Of a DNA stretch of 64,000 nt, positions 31,922 to 45,044 are shown in pieces (position 1 is the first letter of the stretch; the number at the start of each line of letters is the position of its first letter). Where the stretch lies: positions 7,024,501 through 7,088,500 of the forward strand of contig CATNEN010000034.1 of assembly GCA_950097015.1 (NCBI GenBank). The letters run 5' to 3'. The notes under the pieces were generated by a model. That model was not told the DNA's origin, searched no databases, and saw nothing but the letters and a program-made list of their open reading frames with translations. A program made the position numbers and the translations under genes. This DNA is from Macrostomum hystrix (lineage: Eukaryota; Platyhelminthes; Macrostomidae).

Positions 31922-34900
31922 GACGCGAAGATGCGATTGAGTTGCTAATTTTAACTACACAGTGAGTCACCATGGAGCCGCGCAGGCATCACTGTGGGAG
32001 CTCCCTGCCGCTCCCCTTTCTTACCCTCCTTCCTCTTACCTTCAATTGTTCACGCTCGTGAGGCATGCCTTAAAAAGTAATTTTCTCTTCCTCCTCTACA
32101 TCCCATAATTTTTGTTCGCTTTCCTTCCTCCTACCTGTGTCGCCTTCTAATTCCAGTCCCATGCCTGGTACTCATCCGGCTGCTCCAAGGCAGTGAGCGA
32201 GAAAAGGGCCGACTGCCTATGACCCTGCACCGTCCAATCCAAACTTTGCATTGACCGTCTAAAGAGCGCCAAAAAAGGTCGGGAAAGCTATAGGATTGAA
32301 AATGCGAGTGGGTAATGAGGATTTCCCCATCTATTTGCCCCAGCGGCCCGCCCGCCAGCCTCCTTATTGAGTGACGGGCGCGGAGCTGTTCAAAACGAGT
32401 GCGCGAGGGCACAACTCAGCGCATCGATTAAACGCGGAGTATGACTCACGGTGCTGAAATGCAGCCGATTGGAACACGCACCTGCTCTCCCCCACAACGG
32501 GAGACTTCAGGAAAATGGAAGGGCAAACTTTACTGAAGTATTTTGCACTTGCATTGCTGCGGAGTTGGATGGCATGGAGACATTGGCAAGTGCCATTGGC
32601 AACGGCACAAACGCCCAAAGCTTGGCAGGGGGCGGCATAGCAAACTGGCCCGTGTGCGAAAATATAAAGAGAGCGTTTCCGACTACAAGATAGCGTCTGG
32701 CGTTGCCATGGGCAACATGGTAGACTGGCCTTCTGATAATGTAATTCAATGCCAAAATGAGACTAGTTTTATGTTGCCCGCCGTCTGCTTCCTTGGAAAC
32801 GCTGCTCTCATGAAAATACGAGTACATATAGACATTTTATAATAGGACGCAAAATTTTTTTATGTACTCGTAATTTCTGCTTTAAGTTGGTGGAATTCTG
32901 TTTTCATATGATATTTTAGGTCTAGCAGCTCGCAAGCTACTAGTTAGGCATGGTTTCCAAGTCGGGTGATTGACTAGCCAGGGTGTGATTTTCCTAAGTT
33001 GCTTTTCCGGCGAGTAAAACTAGCTTTCTTCCGGTTTTGAGACTGAGTCTCTTCTCTTTTATACTTTTTGTCTCTAGTGTCTCTCATATTCTGGCAATCT
33101 CACAATCAATTAATCATCATTTCCAACAATGCGGGGTCAATTGCCAAGGGAATGTCAACTAGGCTATAAAATGGAGCCCGAGGTCAATCCTCGAACCAAA
33201 CCGACTAAAATCAGTAGATTGTCGATCCAGTCGACTAGAAACACCGAGACATCTCACCCCAGTCGACAAAGCTGCTGTTGTACGTCTTATAACTTTCTGG
33301 CCGAGAGGCATGGCACCCAAGCATTCTATAACGACAGCTATCATGCACATGACCATTTCATCCAGCTGTATTGCTTTGAGCCGTGGATGATGAGAAGTAG
33401 AAATGTAGTCGTTGAAGACCCGGGTCTCTGAACCGAATCTATTTCCATCAGCCGTGTCGCTGACTCACTCGTAGGACGGTGGGTTTTCGACCTGTGCCGA
33501 GAGTGCAGTGCTGCGTGGTCCAAGCTTTCGAGTGTTTCATCCCTTTGGAGGCGTGTGCTCAAAACTTCCAGCCCTTTAAATGGGATGGTAGCTCGGTTGT
33601 AAGCGACTCGATATCACGAGTCTCCAACAAAACTGCTGAAAATCTCCTGAACCCTTACACTGTCGATGTATCTCATGGATTGGACAAAGTGGTGAGGACC
33701 AAGTTGCTTTCATCAACACTTGGAAATCACGAACAGATTGGGAGCAACCCTGTCTGACGTCGTTCGTTATTGGACGTGTTTTGATGGCCAACTGTACCTT
33801 CCGATGCTTTCAGGCAGAGATGTCTGCCACCACAGATGCAGTGTTCAAACATAAGCGATTGTCTGGGCTGTGGAAGCAATGTCAAACAAGTATATCTGTA
33901 AAGAAGCGTTAGAAAAAGGGCGATAAAATAGTTTTCAGAGACCCGTTAGATCTAAGTACTTCTGAACAGTTAAGCGAAAAAAACGTTTTTGTGTAACTGC
34001 ATGGTCTATATAGATTGAATGGTAGAAGCACGTGTCTCGAGATTAAAGTATGTTTGTCATATTTGTCAAAACTTCAATGGCTAAATTCATTATACAATTA
34101 AAAAATTCTCAATATATCATGAGAGTTCATCCAAAAAATTATATAATCACTTGCCGTCGGTATACTCGTATGTACCGTCATGTGATGCAAATTGCACTTT
34201 TAACATTTTAAGCAGGGGTTTGACGAATTTATGGACTTCCTGGTCTGGAGAGAGAATTCCCAAAGAGAGGAAAAAACTTGGGCCAGATTAACAAGGGAGA
34301 GATGAGGGGTAAGAATAATATGAAAAGGGCAGGTAGCCAAGGGGCCGAAAATGTTTTATATGAGAATTTAAAAGAACTATCCAGCTGCTTAAATATGTGA
34401 CTCTACCCACCTAACTTTCGTAGTGTATCCACCAAAAGCATTGAATAACAGAGCAAACTATCAATATAGAAGTATTTGCCAATTTAATTTAAATTTTTAC
34501 CTAAACCAAAGAACTATTTTAATCAAAAACTGTAAACGAAAACATGGTTAAGCTGGTCATGACGACGGGTTTCGAGAATCAATATTTAAACAAGAATAAA
34601 CGATAATTAGGTATTATAACAAAAGAATTCCCATTTCTTCTTTACGTAGCTCAAAGAAACTTTGCTGCAAAAACGTTTTCTTTATTTATTGTAATATAAA
34701 AGAGAATTTTAAAGAAACTTTTGCCTTATTTCTATTACGAAATTTTTGTTCTATAACTAAACTTGCAACGAACCGAAATATTCGCTTCACAACAAATGCA
34801 ATGCAATGCTCATATTCTAATTCGAACTTTTGCTTTGGTTGAAAAACTCTTAAGTTGATCTATGTTTTGGGGCAAAAATTTTTGGTTCGCTATTTCGTGT

Positions 34901-36266
34901 TAAAGTTAATAAATTTGAGTTAGGGATTCTGAAATCGCCGCTGAGCAAAGATCTTTTGTTGACAGAACTGTGAAGCTCGCAAGTGCACTTAAATAGGCTA
35001 GATTTCCCTGCGCAGCGCAATCGCGTTAATTTCACTGCACAGAATATAAATTTACTAAGTCAAGAAAATTTTTTTTCGTTGCAGGTTAATAAGTTGCAAA
35101 ATCCCACGCCTTGTGAGTTGATGTACAATTTTACAATCTGCTGACTGCATGGGCTTTCAGTATATATATTCAGTACATATATATATCCACACAAGAATTA
35201 TTAAAAGAAAAGAAAAAGAATACAAGCTGAATATAAAATCAATTTGGTTTATCAATGCAAATGTGAATGTGAATGTGTTATAGCAGCCTTGGGTAGGCCT
35301 ATGGTGCCTGGGAATCTGGGTTGAAAATTTCCATGCACGCACACTTAACTGTGTCCACAATTTTTTTAAATAGGCTAGCTCTAATAGAGTCAAACTCAAT
35401 AAGGTAAATTTTCTTTTTTAAGGACGCATTATTATAAAGCAAAAATCAACCCTCAACTTTCAAGATACAAATGTAAGAATGTAAGATACCCAACACAAGC
35501 ACAATTTTTGTGTAACTTCATAAAATTTAGCTCCATTTTTGGTTCTCACACAACACAAGCTTAAAAGAACACCTTAAAAAGCTGCAATAGTTTTGTTATT
35601 GCATATTGACTGCAGTCTACAAAGTGTATTTTTAGTGCAGTGTGTAAAAAATGAAGCTAAATTATTGTCAAGGTACATAAATAATGAGATCAGGTTACTC
35701 AATTGATTTTAAGGCACATTTAAACAGGGCTATATTATGGGATTTTGAAACAAACGAAAGACAGGAATATCTCAAGAAGTATACAACTTTTTTACCAAAG
35801 CAGTCATTTAGCAAGCTGAGTTTGTAAGTAAAAATGTTGCAAAAAGGTTAGGTAAGGTTAGCTAGGTTAAGCTTTCTTGATTAAACAAGGTAGGCCTAGG
35901 CCTATGGCATCTGAAAAGGATTTGCTAGGCCTACCCTGAGCAAAGAACACAAAATTAAAATTAGGAAAATACTTTGGAAAGGAATGACCAATAAATGAAC
36001 AGATCTTCTGAGTTATCTTTTAAAAGAGGCATATGGCCTATTTAAAAGCTATGGTTTCTGCAAGTATAATATTGTAATTTAATTGAAATTGGCTGCTTAA
36101 TGTTGATTCAAGAGTAGAAGCAATTTATGGAATTAAAATATATACCAAGAATTCTGATGTCAAGAAGCCATTCTGATGCCATTGCCAAACAAGCTTTGAG
36201 AAACTTGTATATCTAAATGCAAAAAAGTAAAGAAATGTACTAAACACAAAGCATAATGCCCACTGG
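31922..36266. other. Long AT-rich intergenic region without supported genes
   Basis: Includes short ATG-started frames at 33129-33431 (100 codons) and 32451-32693 (80 codons, no ATG start), neither with a recognisable domain. The stretch 33900-36266 is strongly AT-rich and lacks any ORF above chance. Confidence 0.4.
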
Positions 36267-36321
36267 AATGCTTGTTCAGCAAGGTCAAATTTATTTTAAG
36301 AAAATTTATTGAACAAGCATT
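36267..36321. repeat. Short inverted repeat (hairpin)
   Basis: aatgcttgttca at 36267-36278 is complementary to tgaacaagcatt at 36310-36321, and the inner bases near the loop (aaattt) also pair, giving a 55-bp potential hairpin. It may be a small foldback element; no target duplication was identified. Confidence 0.5.
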
Positions 36322-36771
36322 AGGATTTTAAGCAACCCATCTTCTAAATACATTTGTTGGTTATACTTTATATTTTGGCTTACTAGTTACTCTCATTAAT
36401 TTTATATTTTTTGTTAAGTATCTGTGTTTGTATACTAGTGGTCTATAGATTTCTAACAATTTACAAAAACAATCTAAGCAAAATGGTCTTGCAGAGTCAA
36501 CTCACTTACTCAATAACAAGTAGCTAGCTGTTTTTTATTATAATTTAAATATGATAAAAATGCAACCAAGGCCTAACTATGTGTAGATCTCTGCTCTTGT
36601 ATGTATAGACAACTTTGCAAGAAACATCACAAAATGGTGTAACTAAAATAAAACAAATAGTTATTTTGTCATGCCATTGTGTATTTTTATCAAATTCATA
36701 TAGATAGATATGATAAGCAGAGATACATACATGATGATCATTATTATGACTTTTTTATTATTATTATTAAA

Positions 36772-37170
36772 ATGCGCACGCCGTCCATGGGTGCTGGGAA
36801 GGGAAAAGCAAAAGCAAAGGTATTAAAAATAAGAGCAGTAAAAACACTTGAGAAACACCAGGAATAAAGCAAAATATGAAATATATATTGTTAAATTTTA
36901 ATACAAGCTCGTAGTCTCAGGGCAGCAGTTCCCTTATTTTAGAGATATCTATGATGTATTTTGCTAAAGCTTCAGTGGTTTCCCTATCGCCTTGAGCCAT
37001 TATGTAGTTAGATTTCTCTTCTGCTGTTAAGGATATGAAATTGGGAGTTTTCCCAGAAATTTCCTTCTTAAAATTCGAACGTGCTGCACTATACATATTC
37101 CAACTGCACTTAAATAGGAAGTGGACCTCGTTTTGAACTTCTGTTTTGCACTTACTACATAATCTATTCA
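36772..37170 (-). mobile_element. LINE 3' fragment, family D copy 2
   Basis: The minus strand reads LCSKCKTEVQNEVHFLFKCSW and continues in one open frame to a stop at 36917, then a 3' untranslated region ending near 36780 in an ATT/TAA microsatellite. CxxC...HFLFxC is the zinc motif at the end of many LINE ORF2 proteins. It is 5'-truncated before the reverse transcriptase. The same family is found at 17391-17765 in the other orientation. Confidence 0.75.
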
Positions 37171-37451
37171 TATACACATAGATAGTGTAGATAAACATAA
37201 CATAGAATCAGTAACAATATGTATTACAATGCATGCATATCACAAGAATAAAATGGGCAAACTCAAGTGCGAAAATTCCAATCAATCTCATATTTAGTTT
37301 TTGTTCTAACCTTCTAATTTTGCTTAGGACAAAACCGAATTTTTTTTCTTGCACTGCTTGGTTGTTTCATATGTTTAGTAGCAGCTTTAGTCAAAAAGCT
37401 CAAAAATAAGTTATTAATGGTGTTTTTGTGTTATCTAGAGTACCCAGATTT

Positions 37452-37536
37452 TGTCCATGGACTGAATAGCCATACAGCAATAGCTGCAGCTGTGCCATCA
37501 GCTGCACATCTTTCCAAATTAGGGCAGGTGTTATCA
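37452..37536 (+). mobile_element. SINE-A copy 3, 3' fragment
   Basis: Carries the gtccatggactgaata, tagctgcagctgtgcc and gggcaggtgttatc blocks of SINE-A but not the tRNA-like head, so it is 5'-truncated. It lies about 105 bp upstream of the SRP receptor start codon and may sit within its promoter or leader. Confidence 0.7.
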
Positions 37537-37640
37537 AATAAACAATTAATAAAATTTTTATTACCCTTGGTTTCAGAACGCAGTGCTTTCGCGCCCCCCT
37601 TGCAACCAGAGCGATCAGCTGTGAAACTAAGCCACCAAAC

Positions 37641-40634
37641 ATGCTAGACTTCTTCAGCATCTTCAGCCGCGGCGGCCTTGTGCTGTGGTGCTTCCCCTCG
37701 CCCAGCACTCTGTTCACTAGCTCTGTCAACGCGCTGATTCGCTCGGTTCTGCTTCAGGAGCGAGCCGGCGGCGACAGCGCCTTCTGTCACGAGGCTCTAG
37801 CACTGCGGCATCGTCTTGACAACGAGTACGAATTAGTGTTTGTTGTCTGCTACCAGAAGGTGCTGCAGTTGAACTATGTCGACAAGTTTTTAGACGATAT
37901 TCAGCGCGAATTCCGCGACAAGTACAAGAATGAGCTGGCGCGCGGCCTTCTGGCTGCCGGATTCGGCGACTTCCAGCCGATCTACGCGCGCGTGCTGGAG
38001 ATTAGCGAGGCGGAAGCTCGAGCAGCTGCCAAGCGACCGAAAGAGATGCGCACCTACGTAGAATCGGAAAAGTCCAAGAAGACCGTCAGCTCAATGATTG
38101 TCAGCAACGCTGACCAGTCGTCAACTGCGTCAGCTGCTGGCAAATCGACAACTTCCGCGTTAAAGGCTGACGCAAAAAATGGCCTTGGGTCAAAGACGGC
38201 TCCGGCCAAGGCGGCGCCAGCCGTTGAACCAAAGCGGCCAACGACTGCGGCTGGCGGTGGCGGCGGCAGCAACGGCCAGCTAGACGAGGAAACTCGCCTG
38301 CGCAACCTGGAGCGTCTGGCCGCTAAAAAAGGAATCGGCGCCGGCAAAGGCAAGCAGGCGTCTCCGTCGCCATCGGCCTCCACAGGCGAGACCGCTTCGT
38401 CCTCTGGCAAGCGCGTCAAGCAGAAGACGGTCTGGTCTGATAGCAAGCTGTCACCTGCCGAGATTGAAGCCCTGGATCGTAGCGACGATAAGCACTTGGG
38501 TGGCAACGGCGAGAGCGATGCCGACGCCCTTGCCGCGGCCGCTGACCCGAAGCTGGCCGAACAGAAGCGTCAAATGAAAGGCGAGCTCGTTGAGCTCATC
38601 GTTCCGCCTGCTTACACTGGCGACACTGATGACGAAGAGGAAGACTCGAATGACGTCAGCATCGAAGAACAGGCCGCTGGCAAGCCGTCAGCCCCGTCTG
38701 CAGCCAAAGGAGGTCGCAGTGGCGGGCTGTTCGGCATGTTCCGCGGCCTCGTCGGATCAAAGACGCTGAATGCCGCCGACCTGGCGCCGGTGTTGGATAA
38801 AATGCGCGAACACCTCGTGGCCAAGAATGTTGCCGCCGAGATCGCTGGCAAGCTGTGCGACTCAGTGGCTGCCAGGCTGGAGGGCCGCACAGTTGGCGCC
38901 TTTTCCACCGTCGCTTCCACCGTTCGATCGGCCATGACCGACGCTTGCCTGCAGATCCTCAGTCCGCGTCGGCGTGTCGACATTCTGCGCGACGCCCTCG
39001 AAGCCAAGGCCCGCGGCCGGCCCTACAGCATCGTAATGTGCGGTGTCAACGGCGTCGGCAAGAGCACCAATCTGGCCAAGATCGCCTTCTGGCTCATCGC
39101 CAACGGCTGCCGGGTGCTGATCGCTGCCTGTGATACCTTCCGGTCTGGCGCTGTTGAACAGCTGCGGACCCACGTCCGGCGTCTGGCTGCCGCCTATCCG
39201 CCTGGTTAGTGCCTGATGCATTTCCTGGCACCGATAATAAATTGCATTGTCGACACTCTAGATAGACCCAGCTCCTGTCTTTCTTAGACCAGCTTACCCG
39301 AGGTTCAAGAACTAACATACATGAGTCCATTCTTGTCCTTCGGGCCCGCTTCTATCATACTTCATTACCGCTTTCGACGCCCTTAATAATCCTTCATAAT
39401 CCTTCAGGCCCGCTTCTAGCATCCTTCAGACCCGCTTCTAGCATCCTTCAGACCCGCTTCTAGCATCCTTCAGGCCCGCTCCTATCATCCTTCAGACCCG
39501 CTTCTAGCATCCTTCAGACCCGCTTCTAGCATCCTTCAGACCCGCTTCTAGCATCCTTCAGGCCCGCTTCTAGCATCCTTCAGACCCGCTTCTAGCATCC
39601 TTCAGACCCGCTTCTAGTATCCTTCAGACCCGCTTCTAGCATCCTTCAGGCCCGCTTCTAACATCCTTCAGACCTGATTCTACTATCCTTCAGGCCTGAT
39701 TCTATTTTCCTTGAGGCCCGCTTTCATTCATTACCGCTTTCATTATCCTTCAGGCCCGCTTCTATCATCCTTCAGACCCGCTTCTAGCATCCTTCAGGCC
39801 CGCTTCTAACATCCTTCAGACCTGATTCTTTTTTCCTTCAGGTTCGCTTCTAGCATCATTCAGGCCCGCTTCTGTCATCCTTCAGGCCCGCTTCTGTCAT
39901 CCTTCAGGCCCGCTTCTATCATACTTCAGGACCGCTTTCATTATCCTTCAGGCTCGCTCCTATCATCCTTCAGGACCTCTTTCATTATCCTTCAGGCCCG
40001 CTTCTGTCATCCTTCAGGCCCGCTTTTAACATCCTTCAGACCTGATTCTTTTATCCTTCAGGCCCGCTTCTATCAATCCTTTTGACCCATTTGTAACAGT
40101 CCTGGAGGCCCAGTGTTAGTATTTTATTGTCATTTCGTGTCATTTATTATCACGGCAGAGGAGGACGGCAGCAGCTACGTGGAGCTATATGAGAAAGGCT
40201 ACGGCAAAGACCCGGCCGGTGTTGCTATGGAAGCGCTGCGCTACGCGTCCAATAAGCGCTTCAATGTGTGCCTGATTGACACGGCCGGTCGGATGCAGGA
40301 CAATGAGCCGCTGATGAGAGCCCTGACTAAACTGGTTAGCGTCAATGAGCCCGATCTCGTGCTGTTTGTCGGCGAAGCCCTAGTTGGCAATGAAGCTGTG
40401 GACCAGCTGGTGAAGTTCAACCAGTCCCTAGCCGATATGAGCCAATCGGAGCAGCCGCACACCATCGATGGCATTGTGCTGACCAAGTTTGACACTGTTG
40501 ACGATCAGGTTGGCGCAGCGATCAGCATGACCTACATCACTGGCCAGCCCATTGTGTTTGTTGGCACCGGTCAGACCTACACGGATCTGAAGGCTTTGAG
40601 CGCTAACGCTGTTGTCAACACCCTGCTGCGCTAA
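37641..40634 (+). CDS. SRPRA: Signal recognition particle receptor subunit alpha
   Basis: Two exons, 37641-39204 and 40159-40634 (2,040 nt, 679 residues; the human protein is about 638). SR-alpha is the ER-membrane receptor GTPase that docks the SRP-ribosome complex at the translocon. The N-terminal SRX domain (from [18 protein letters not shown] to about 145) binds SR-beta. A long charged, Gly/Ala/Lys-rich linker follows (about 145-370). The NG domain has G1 GVNGVGKST (about 468-476), a [11 protein letters not shown] block, G3 DTAGRMQD (about 561), G4 TKFD (about 630) and the closing FVGTGQ. Splice donor G|GTTAGT and acceptor CACGGCAG|AG join in phase 1 at the conserved YPP-E position. The 954-bp intron is almost wholly a 22-bp minisatellite. 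All GTPase motifs look intact. Confidence 0.97.
39335..40093. repeat. 22-bp minisatellite inside the SRP receptor intron
   Basis: Repeats with core ccttcaggcccgcttcta and many variants (cagacccgc, cctgattct), some units longer. The array fills most of intron 39205-40158, starting about 130 bp after the donor and ending about 65 bp before the acceptor. Confidence 0.93.
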
Positions 40635-41460
40635 GCGACCGGCTCTGTAATGGTCGGATAATGGTTCATTTAAACCATTGGGTCTGTTTTATTTCCATAA
40701 AATTGACACTTGGAAAATTGTTTAATGGGAAGCGTGTCAAATTCGGTATCAACCTACTAATTAATAAGTAGTCATTGTAGTCTTCTTATGCGAGTCCTAT
40801 GCCGTGGTTCGGATGTTGTTTTGGATATCGCTTTATCTTGACCGTTTATTTGAGGGCCCGGTTCTTCTGTTCAACAGTTTTTGTCAGTCCTCAAAGCCAG
40901 CGCTAGTTGATGATAGGCTAGAGTTTTTCCACCGATTCTCAACTTCCAATTCATTCGTGTTAACATTTTGGCAGCTGGCTTTGTCGGGCACTGCGCATGT
41001 GTTGACTATTTGTTGGACTACATTTATAATTATTTGATGCGTTTGTTGAGTTTCTGATTTACTGTGTTTCGCTTTGTTCACTACTTCATGTTTGTGCATT
41101 ATTTACTTAATTTACTAAGTGGAACTAATTAGAATCCGTGTTGGTGTTTGTCCTGCTTTGTCATTTTTATTTTCAGGATTGGGTTTAATCGTATTTTTGG
41201 TTTCTTCTTTTTTCGCCAAATTATTTCTGTACACGCCTGCATTAATGCTGTGTTATTGTTATTTTTCACTAAATTACTAAGATATTGCCGTTTGTTATGT
41301 CCGATATGCTTATATATTTAGACTCATTTACTCTATTTTATTTATTCTATTCGTGTTAAATATTTATCTTATTAATGGAATATTCGTGCTTGATAAGTGA
41401 AGCTATATAACGTTCTCATTTATAATATTCTAGAATTGCTAGAATCTTAAAATCATCAAC
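40635..41460. other. Intergenic downstream of the SRP receptor gene
   Basis: AT-rich; presumably contains the 3' untranslated region of the receptor gene. No AATAAA close to the stop and no other gene seen. Confidence 0.35.
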
Positions 41461-42334
41461 CCTGTAGGCTCCCGACTAAAACCTGCCTGACCGTGATGTA
41501 CATGTAGGCTCCCGACCAAAACCTGCCTCACCCTAATGTACATGTTGGCTCCGGACCAAAACCTACCTGACCCTAATGTACATGTAGGCTCCCGACCAAA
41601 ACCTGCCTGACCCTAATGTACATGTAGGCTCCCGACCAAAACCTACCTGACCCTAATGTACATGTAGGCTCCCGACCAAAACCTGCCTCACCCTAATGTA
41701 CATGTAGGCTCCCGACCAAAACCTACCTCACCCTAATGTACATGTAGACTCCCGACCAAAACCTGCCTCACCCTAATGTACATGTAGACTCCCGACCAAA
41801 ACCTACCTCACCCTAATGTACATGTAGACTCCCGACCAAAACCTGCCTCACCCTAATGTACATGTAGACTCCCGACCAAAACCTGCCTCACCCTAATGTA
41901 CATGTAGACTCCCGACCAAAACCTACCTCACCCTAATGTACATGTAGACTCCCGACCAAAACCTGCCTCACCCTAATGTACATGTAGGCTCCCGACCAAA
42001 ACCTACCTCACCCTAATGTACATGTAGACTCCCGACCAAAACCTGCCTCACCCTAATGTACATGTAGACTCCCGACCAAAACCTACCTCACCCTAATGTA
42101 CATGTAGACTCCCGACCAAAACCTGCCTCACCCTAATGTACATGTAGACTCCCGACCAAAACCTACCTCACCCTAATGTACATGTAGGCTCCCGACCAAA
42201 ACCTGCCTGACCCTAATGTACATGTAGGCTCCCGACCAAAACCTGCATGACCCTAATGTACATGTAGGCTCCCGACCAAAACCTGCCTGACCCTAATGTA
42301 CATGTAGGCTCCCGACCAAAACCTGCCTGACCCT
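41461..42334. repeat. 40-bp minisatellite, about 22 copies
   Basis: Highly regular direct repeats with core ggctcccgaccaaaacct followed by acctgcctgaccctaatg. Two unit types (tgcct and tacct, ggct and gact) alternate in the central part, suggesting an 80-bp dimer as the unit of later amplification. Confidence 0.95.
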
Positions 42335-43088
42335 ATTTACAGACGAGAAGAATGTTTATTTATTGTATTTTCTGTCTTTGCTGGACCTCTGCTATAGATT
42401 TCTTGCACTCGCCTGGTCTTGGAACTGGATCATCGGCATTAGAAATTTATTTTTCTGGATTCTGGTATGCACTGCCATGTGTTTTCACTGGAAATAAATT
42501 TATTTTCACTACTTAACGGAATTCGGGTCCCATTTTGTCCTTGTTGCTTTGGTAAGCTGGAGAATTCAATAACTGCTTAATTTTGTTAACCTTTTCTGTT
42601 TCTAATTTACTGGCTTATCTGTCTGCTTAATCAATTTATTATCGCAATATATAGCCGAGATGCACATTAGTACATATAAGTCTCCTTTTCAGTATAGCTT
42701 TTCTTGTTTTGTGATAGTGATGTGTGTGCTCATCATGTCTTCGTTTCGTGTGTGTACTCTTAAGATTAATTATACATGTCCGATTTTCATATATAAAATT
42801 CTGTTGTTGCTACACTCGGTGTTCTCTGAATGGCTTGTGTTTCATGGCCTAGAAAGGAATTACTATTGTCACTTTTCCTTCAGTAAGATGTATACGAAAA
42901 TGAAAGATAAAATGTGTTCTTGATCCTGTTCGTTTTGTTGTGTTTTTCTTCATGACAAACATGTTGAACTTTTGTGTTTTTTATTTTAAATTGAACAGAC
43001 TCTAATACTGCTGTAAGTAAAAAAGCCTTTTCAGAAAATAATTGGTTATAAGATATGACGCCAGTTTTTACTATTTATTTTTTTACAG
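42335..43088. other. AT-rich region between an array and a possible exon
   Basis: No clear gene. It ends with a strong pyrimidine tract and CAG (43075-43088) that looks like a 3' splice site. Confidence 0.35.
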
Positions 43089-43655
43089 CTACGCCTGTTT
43101 ACCCCACCTTGCTGCATAGCGACACGTTTGGAATAATGACTAGCACGGTCTTTTATAGTTCTTCTAAATCGCCGAGTACACCAGCCGAGTCTGAAGGCGG
43201 CCAAAACCGACTGCCAGCGCTGGAGACTTTTCATAGTGACGAAGCAAATACTACTGCATCAGCAGGTGTCACTTCTGATCCAGTCGTCTGCTTGGCCTCT
43301 GAGTTTGACCATGTCACAGTTGCGCGTAGCGCTGCCACGTGTTCTGTGCCTGATATGAGAAGCCAATTCCTCCTAGCAGGCAGGAGTGCCGCTAGGAGAA
43401 TAAATGAGGATACTGCTATGGGAATAAATGAGGATGCTGCTATGGAAATAGATGAGGATGCTGCTATGGAAATAGATGAGCTAGATGTGCTAGATGTGCA
43501 GTTGCCGGATGAAGACGTCGTAGCCACCTGCGGTGCTAATAGCGTAGCCAGTGATGGAATATCGTCTGAAATGGATGACGCCGAGATGCGATCGCTGCCA
43601 AAAACTACGATATTCACAGAGTGCAAGTTCGAGAACTGCTCCTTTACTTTTTCCA
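43089..43655 (+). CDS. Possible exon of an unknown acidic protein
   Basis: An open frame bounded by a strong acceptor (ttttttttacag, ending at 43088) and a donor-like CAA|GTGAGG at 43655/43656; read through, the frame stops at 43660. An internal ATG at 43136 would give 174 residues if this were instead a single-exon gene; a TATAAGA at 43047-43053 makes that possible too. The protein is Ser/Thr/Ala-rich at first, then has a short internal repeat of INEDTAM/IDEDAAM type (about residues 115-145 of the frame) and an acidic stretch. I do not recognise it, and the partner exons were not found. Confidence 0.35.
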
Positions 43656-43660
43656 AGTGA

Positions 43661-44459
43661 GGGTTCACCGGCATCGAAAATTCAAACTAACTGTTTTGAA
43701 AGAAAAACTCTAAACTGTTGTTGCGTTGATTATTTTACCGTCGTTTTGCTAAATACATTTACGCCCACAACTGTCTTTGATCGAGTCATCAGCGTTAAGC
43801 AACCCTATGCAAATGCAAATCTATGGGACAATGTGCCATTGCCTGCAGCCCTCCTGCAATTATTATTATTGTTAAGCTATATATGTAATATTTATTCCTG
43901 GAAACCCTACCTTCAGGTGGCAGCCTCTGCACGGACCAAGTCTCTCCTGAACTATACGATTGTTGATGGAACTATTTAACTTTGGCTATTAACATTTTAA
44001 TTTGAATCAAAATAGGTACTGCTGGTGCCCTATAAACCGAATTGTTTAAACTATAGATATAAACTGTAAACCTCTTTATTAAAGTATTGAAATTCAGTTT
44101 GGTTGAAAAAGGCCCAGTAAAAATAGTACTGTTTCTACTATTCTTAGCATTACTATATATTACTTCCAGACGCGACAGTCGACGCTCCACAATGCAGCCA
44201 CTGACACATTCCAACACCTGTTTACTCTGAAACATCTCTCGAGTGTCCTGTAATTTAGCCTTATTTTATAGGGAGCAGAAAAAATCTGCCTTTCATCTGT
44301 ATTTTAATCAAACCCTGTGCTTTTCTGAAATAAACTTTTTTTCTTTTATTTGCTTTAGTATTTTAGTACTTTTGGCAACCATGGTGTTGTTATATTCTTC
44401 CTTCTTGAACATTTTTAGTAACAACTTACAATAGAAAATGTTGCTGAGTTACAAAAAAT
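43661..44459. other. AT-rich spacer with a SINE-B remnant
   Basis: Apart from the SINE-B 3' piece at 43830-43876, nothing is recognised. Confidence 0.35.
43830..43876 (+). mobile_element. SINE-B 3' fragment
   Basis: The sequence from atgtgccattgcctgcagcc to the following (ATT)n tail matches the end of the complete SINE-B at 13280-13624. The rest of the element is missing, as in 5'-truncated insertions. Confidence 0.65.
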
Positions 44460-45000
44460 GTGTCACTGTAGGATATGGCAGTGTGTCACTGTAGGATATG
44501 GCAGTGTGTCACTGTAGGATATGGCAGTGTGTCACTGTAGGATATGGCAGTGTGTCACTGTAGGATATGGCAGTGTGTCACTGTAGGGTATGGCAGTGTG
44601 TCACTGTAGGATATGGCAGTGTGTCACTGTAGGATATGGCAGTGTGACAGTGTAGGATATGGCAGTGTGTCACTGTAGGATATGGCAGTGTGTCACTGTA
44701 GGATATGGCAGTGTGTCACTGTAGGATATGGCAGTGTGTCACTGTAGGATATGGCAGTGTGTCACTGTAGGGTATGGCAGTGTGTCACTGTAGGATATGG
44801 CAGTGTGTCACTGTAGGATATGGCAGTGTGACAGTGTAGGATATGGCAGTGTGTCACAGTAGGATATGGCAGTGTGTCACTGTAGGATATGGCAGTGTGT
44901 CACTGTAGGATATGGCAGTGTGTCACAGTAGGATATGGCAGTGTCACTGTAGGATATGGCAGTGTGTCAATGTAGGATATGGCAGTGTGTCACTGTAGGA
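44460..45000. repeat. 23-bp minisatellite, about 24 copies
   Basis: Direct repeats with core cactgtaggatatggcag. Variants (gggtatgg, gacagtg, cacagta) recur in the same order, indicating block duplication. The array stops about 24 bp before the probable splice acceptor at 45024, so it probably lies in an intron. Confidence 0.93.
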
Positions 45001-45044
45001 TTTCTTTACACTGACTTGTTTCAGCTGCCAATCAAATCGTCGGC

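Noticed and set aside
35850-35875. Telomere-like ttaggtaaggttagctagg stretch
   Set aside because: Only a few irregular motif copies; not a tandem array.
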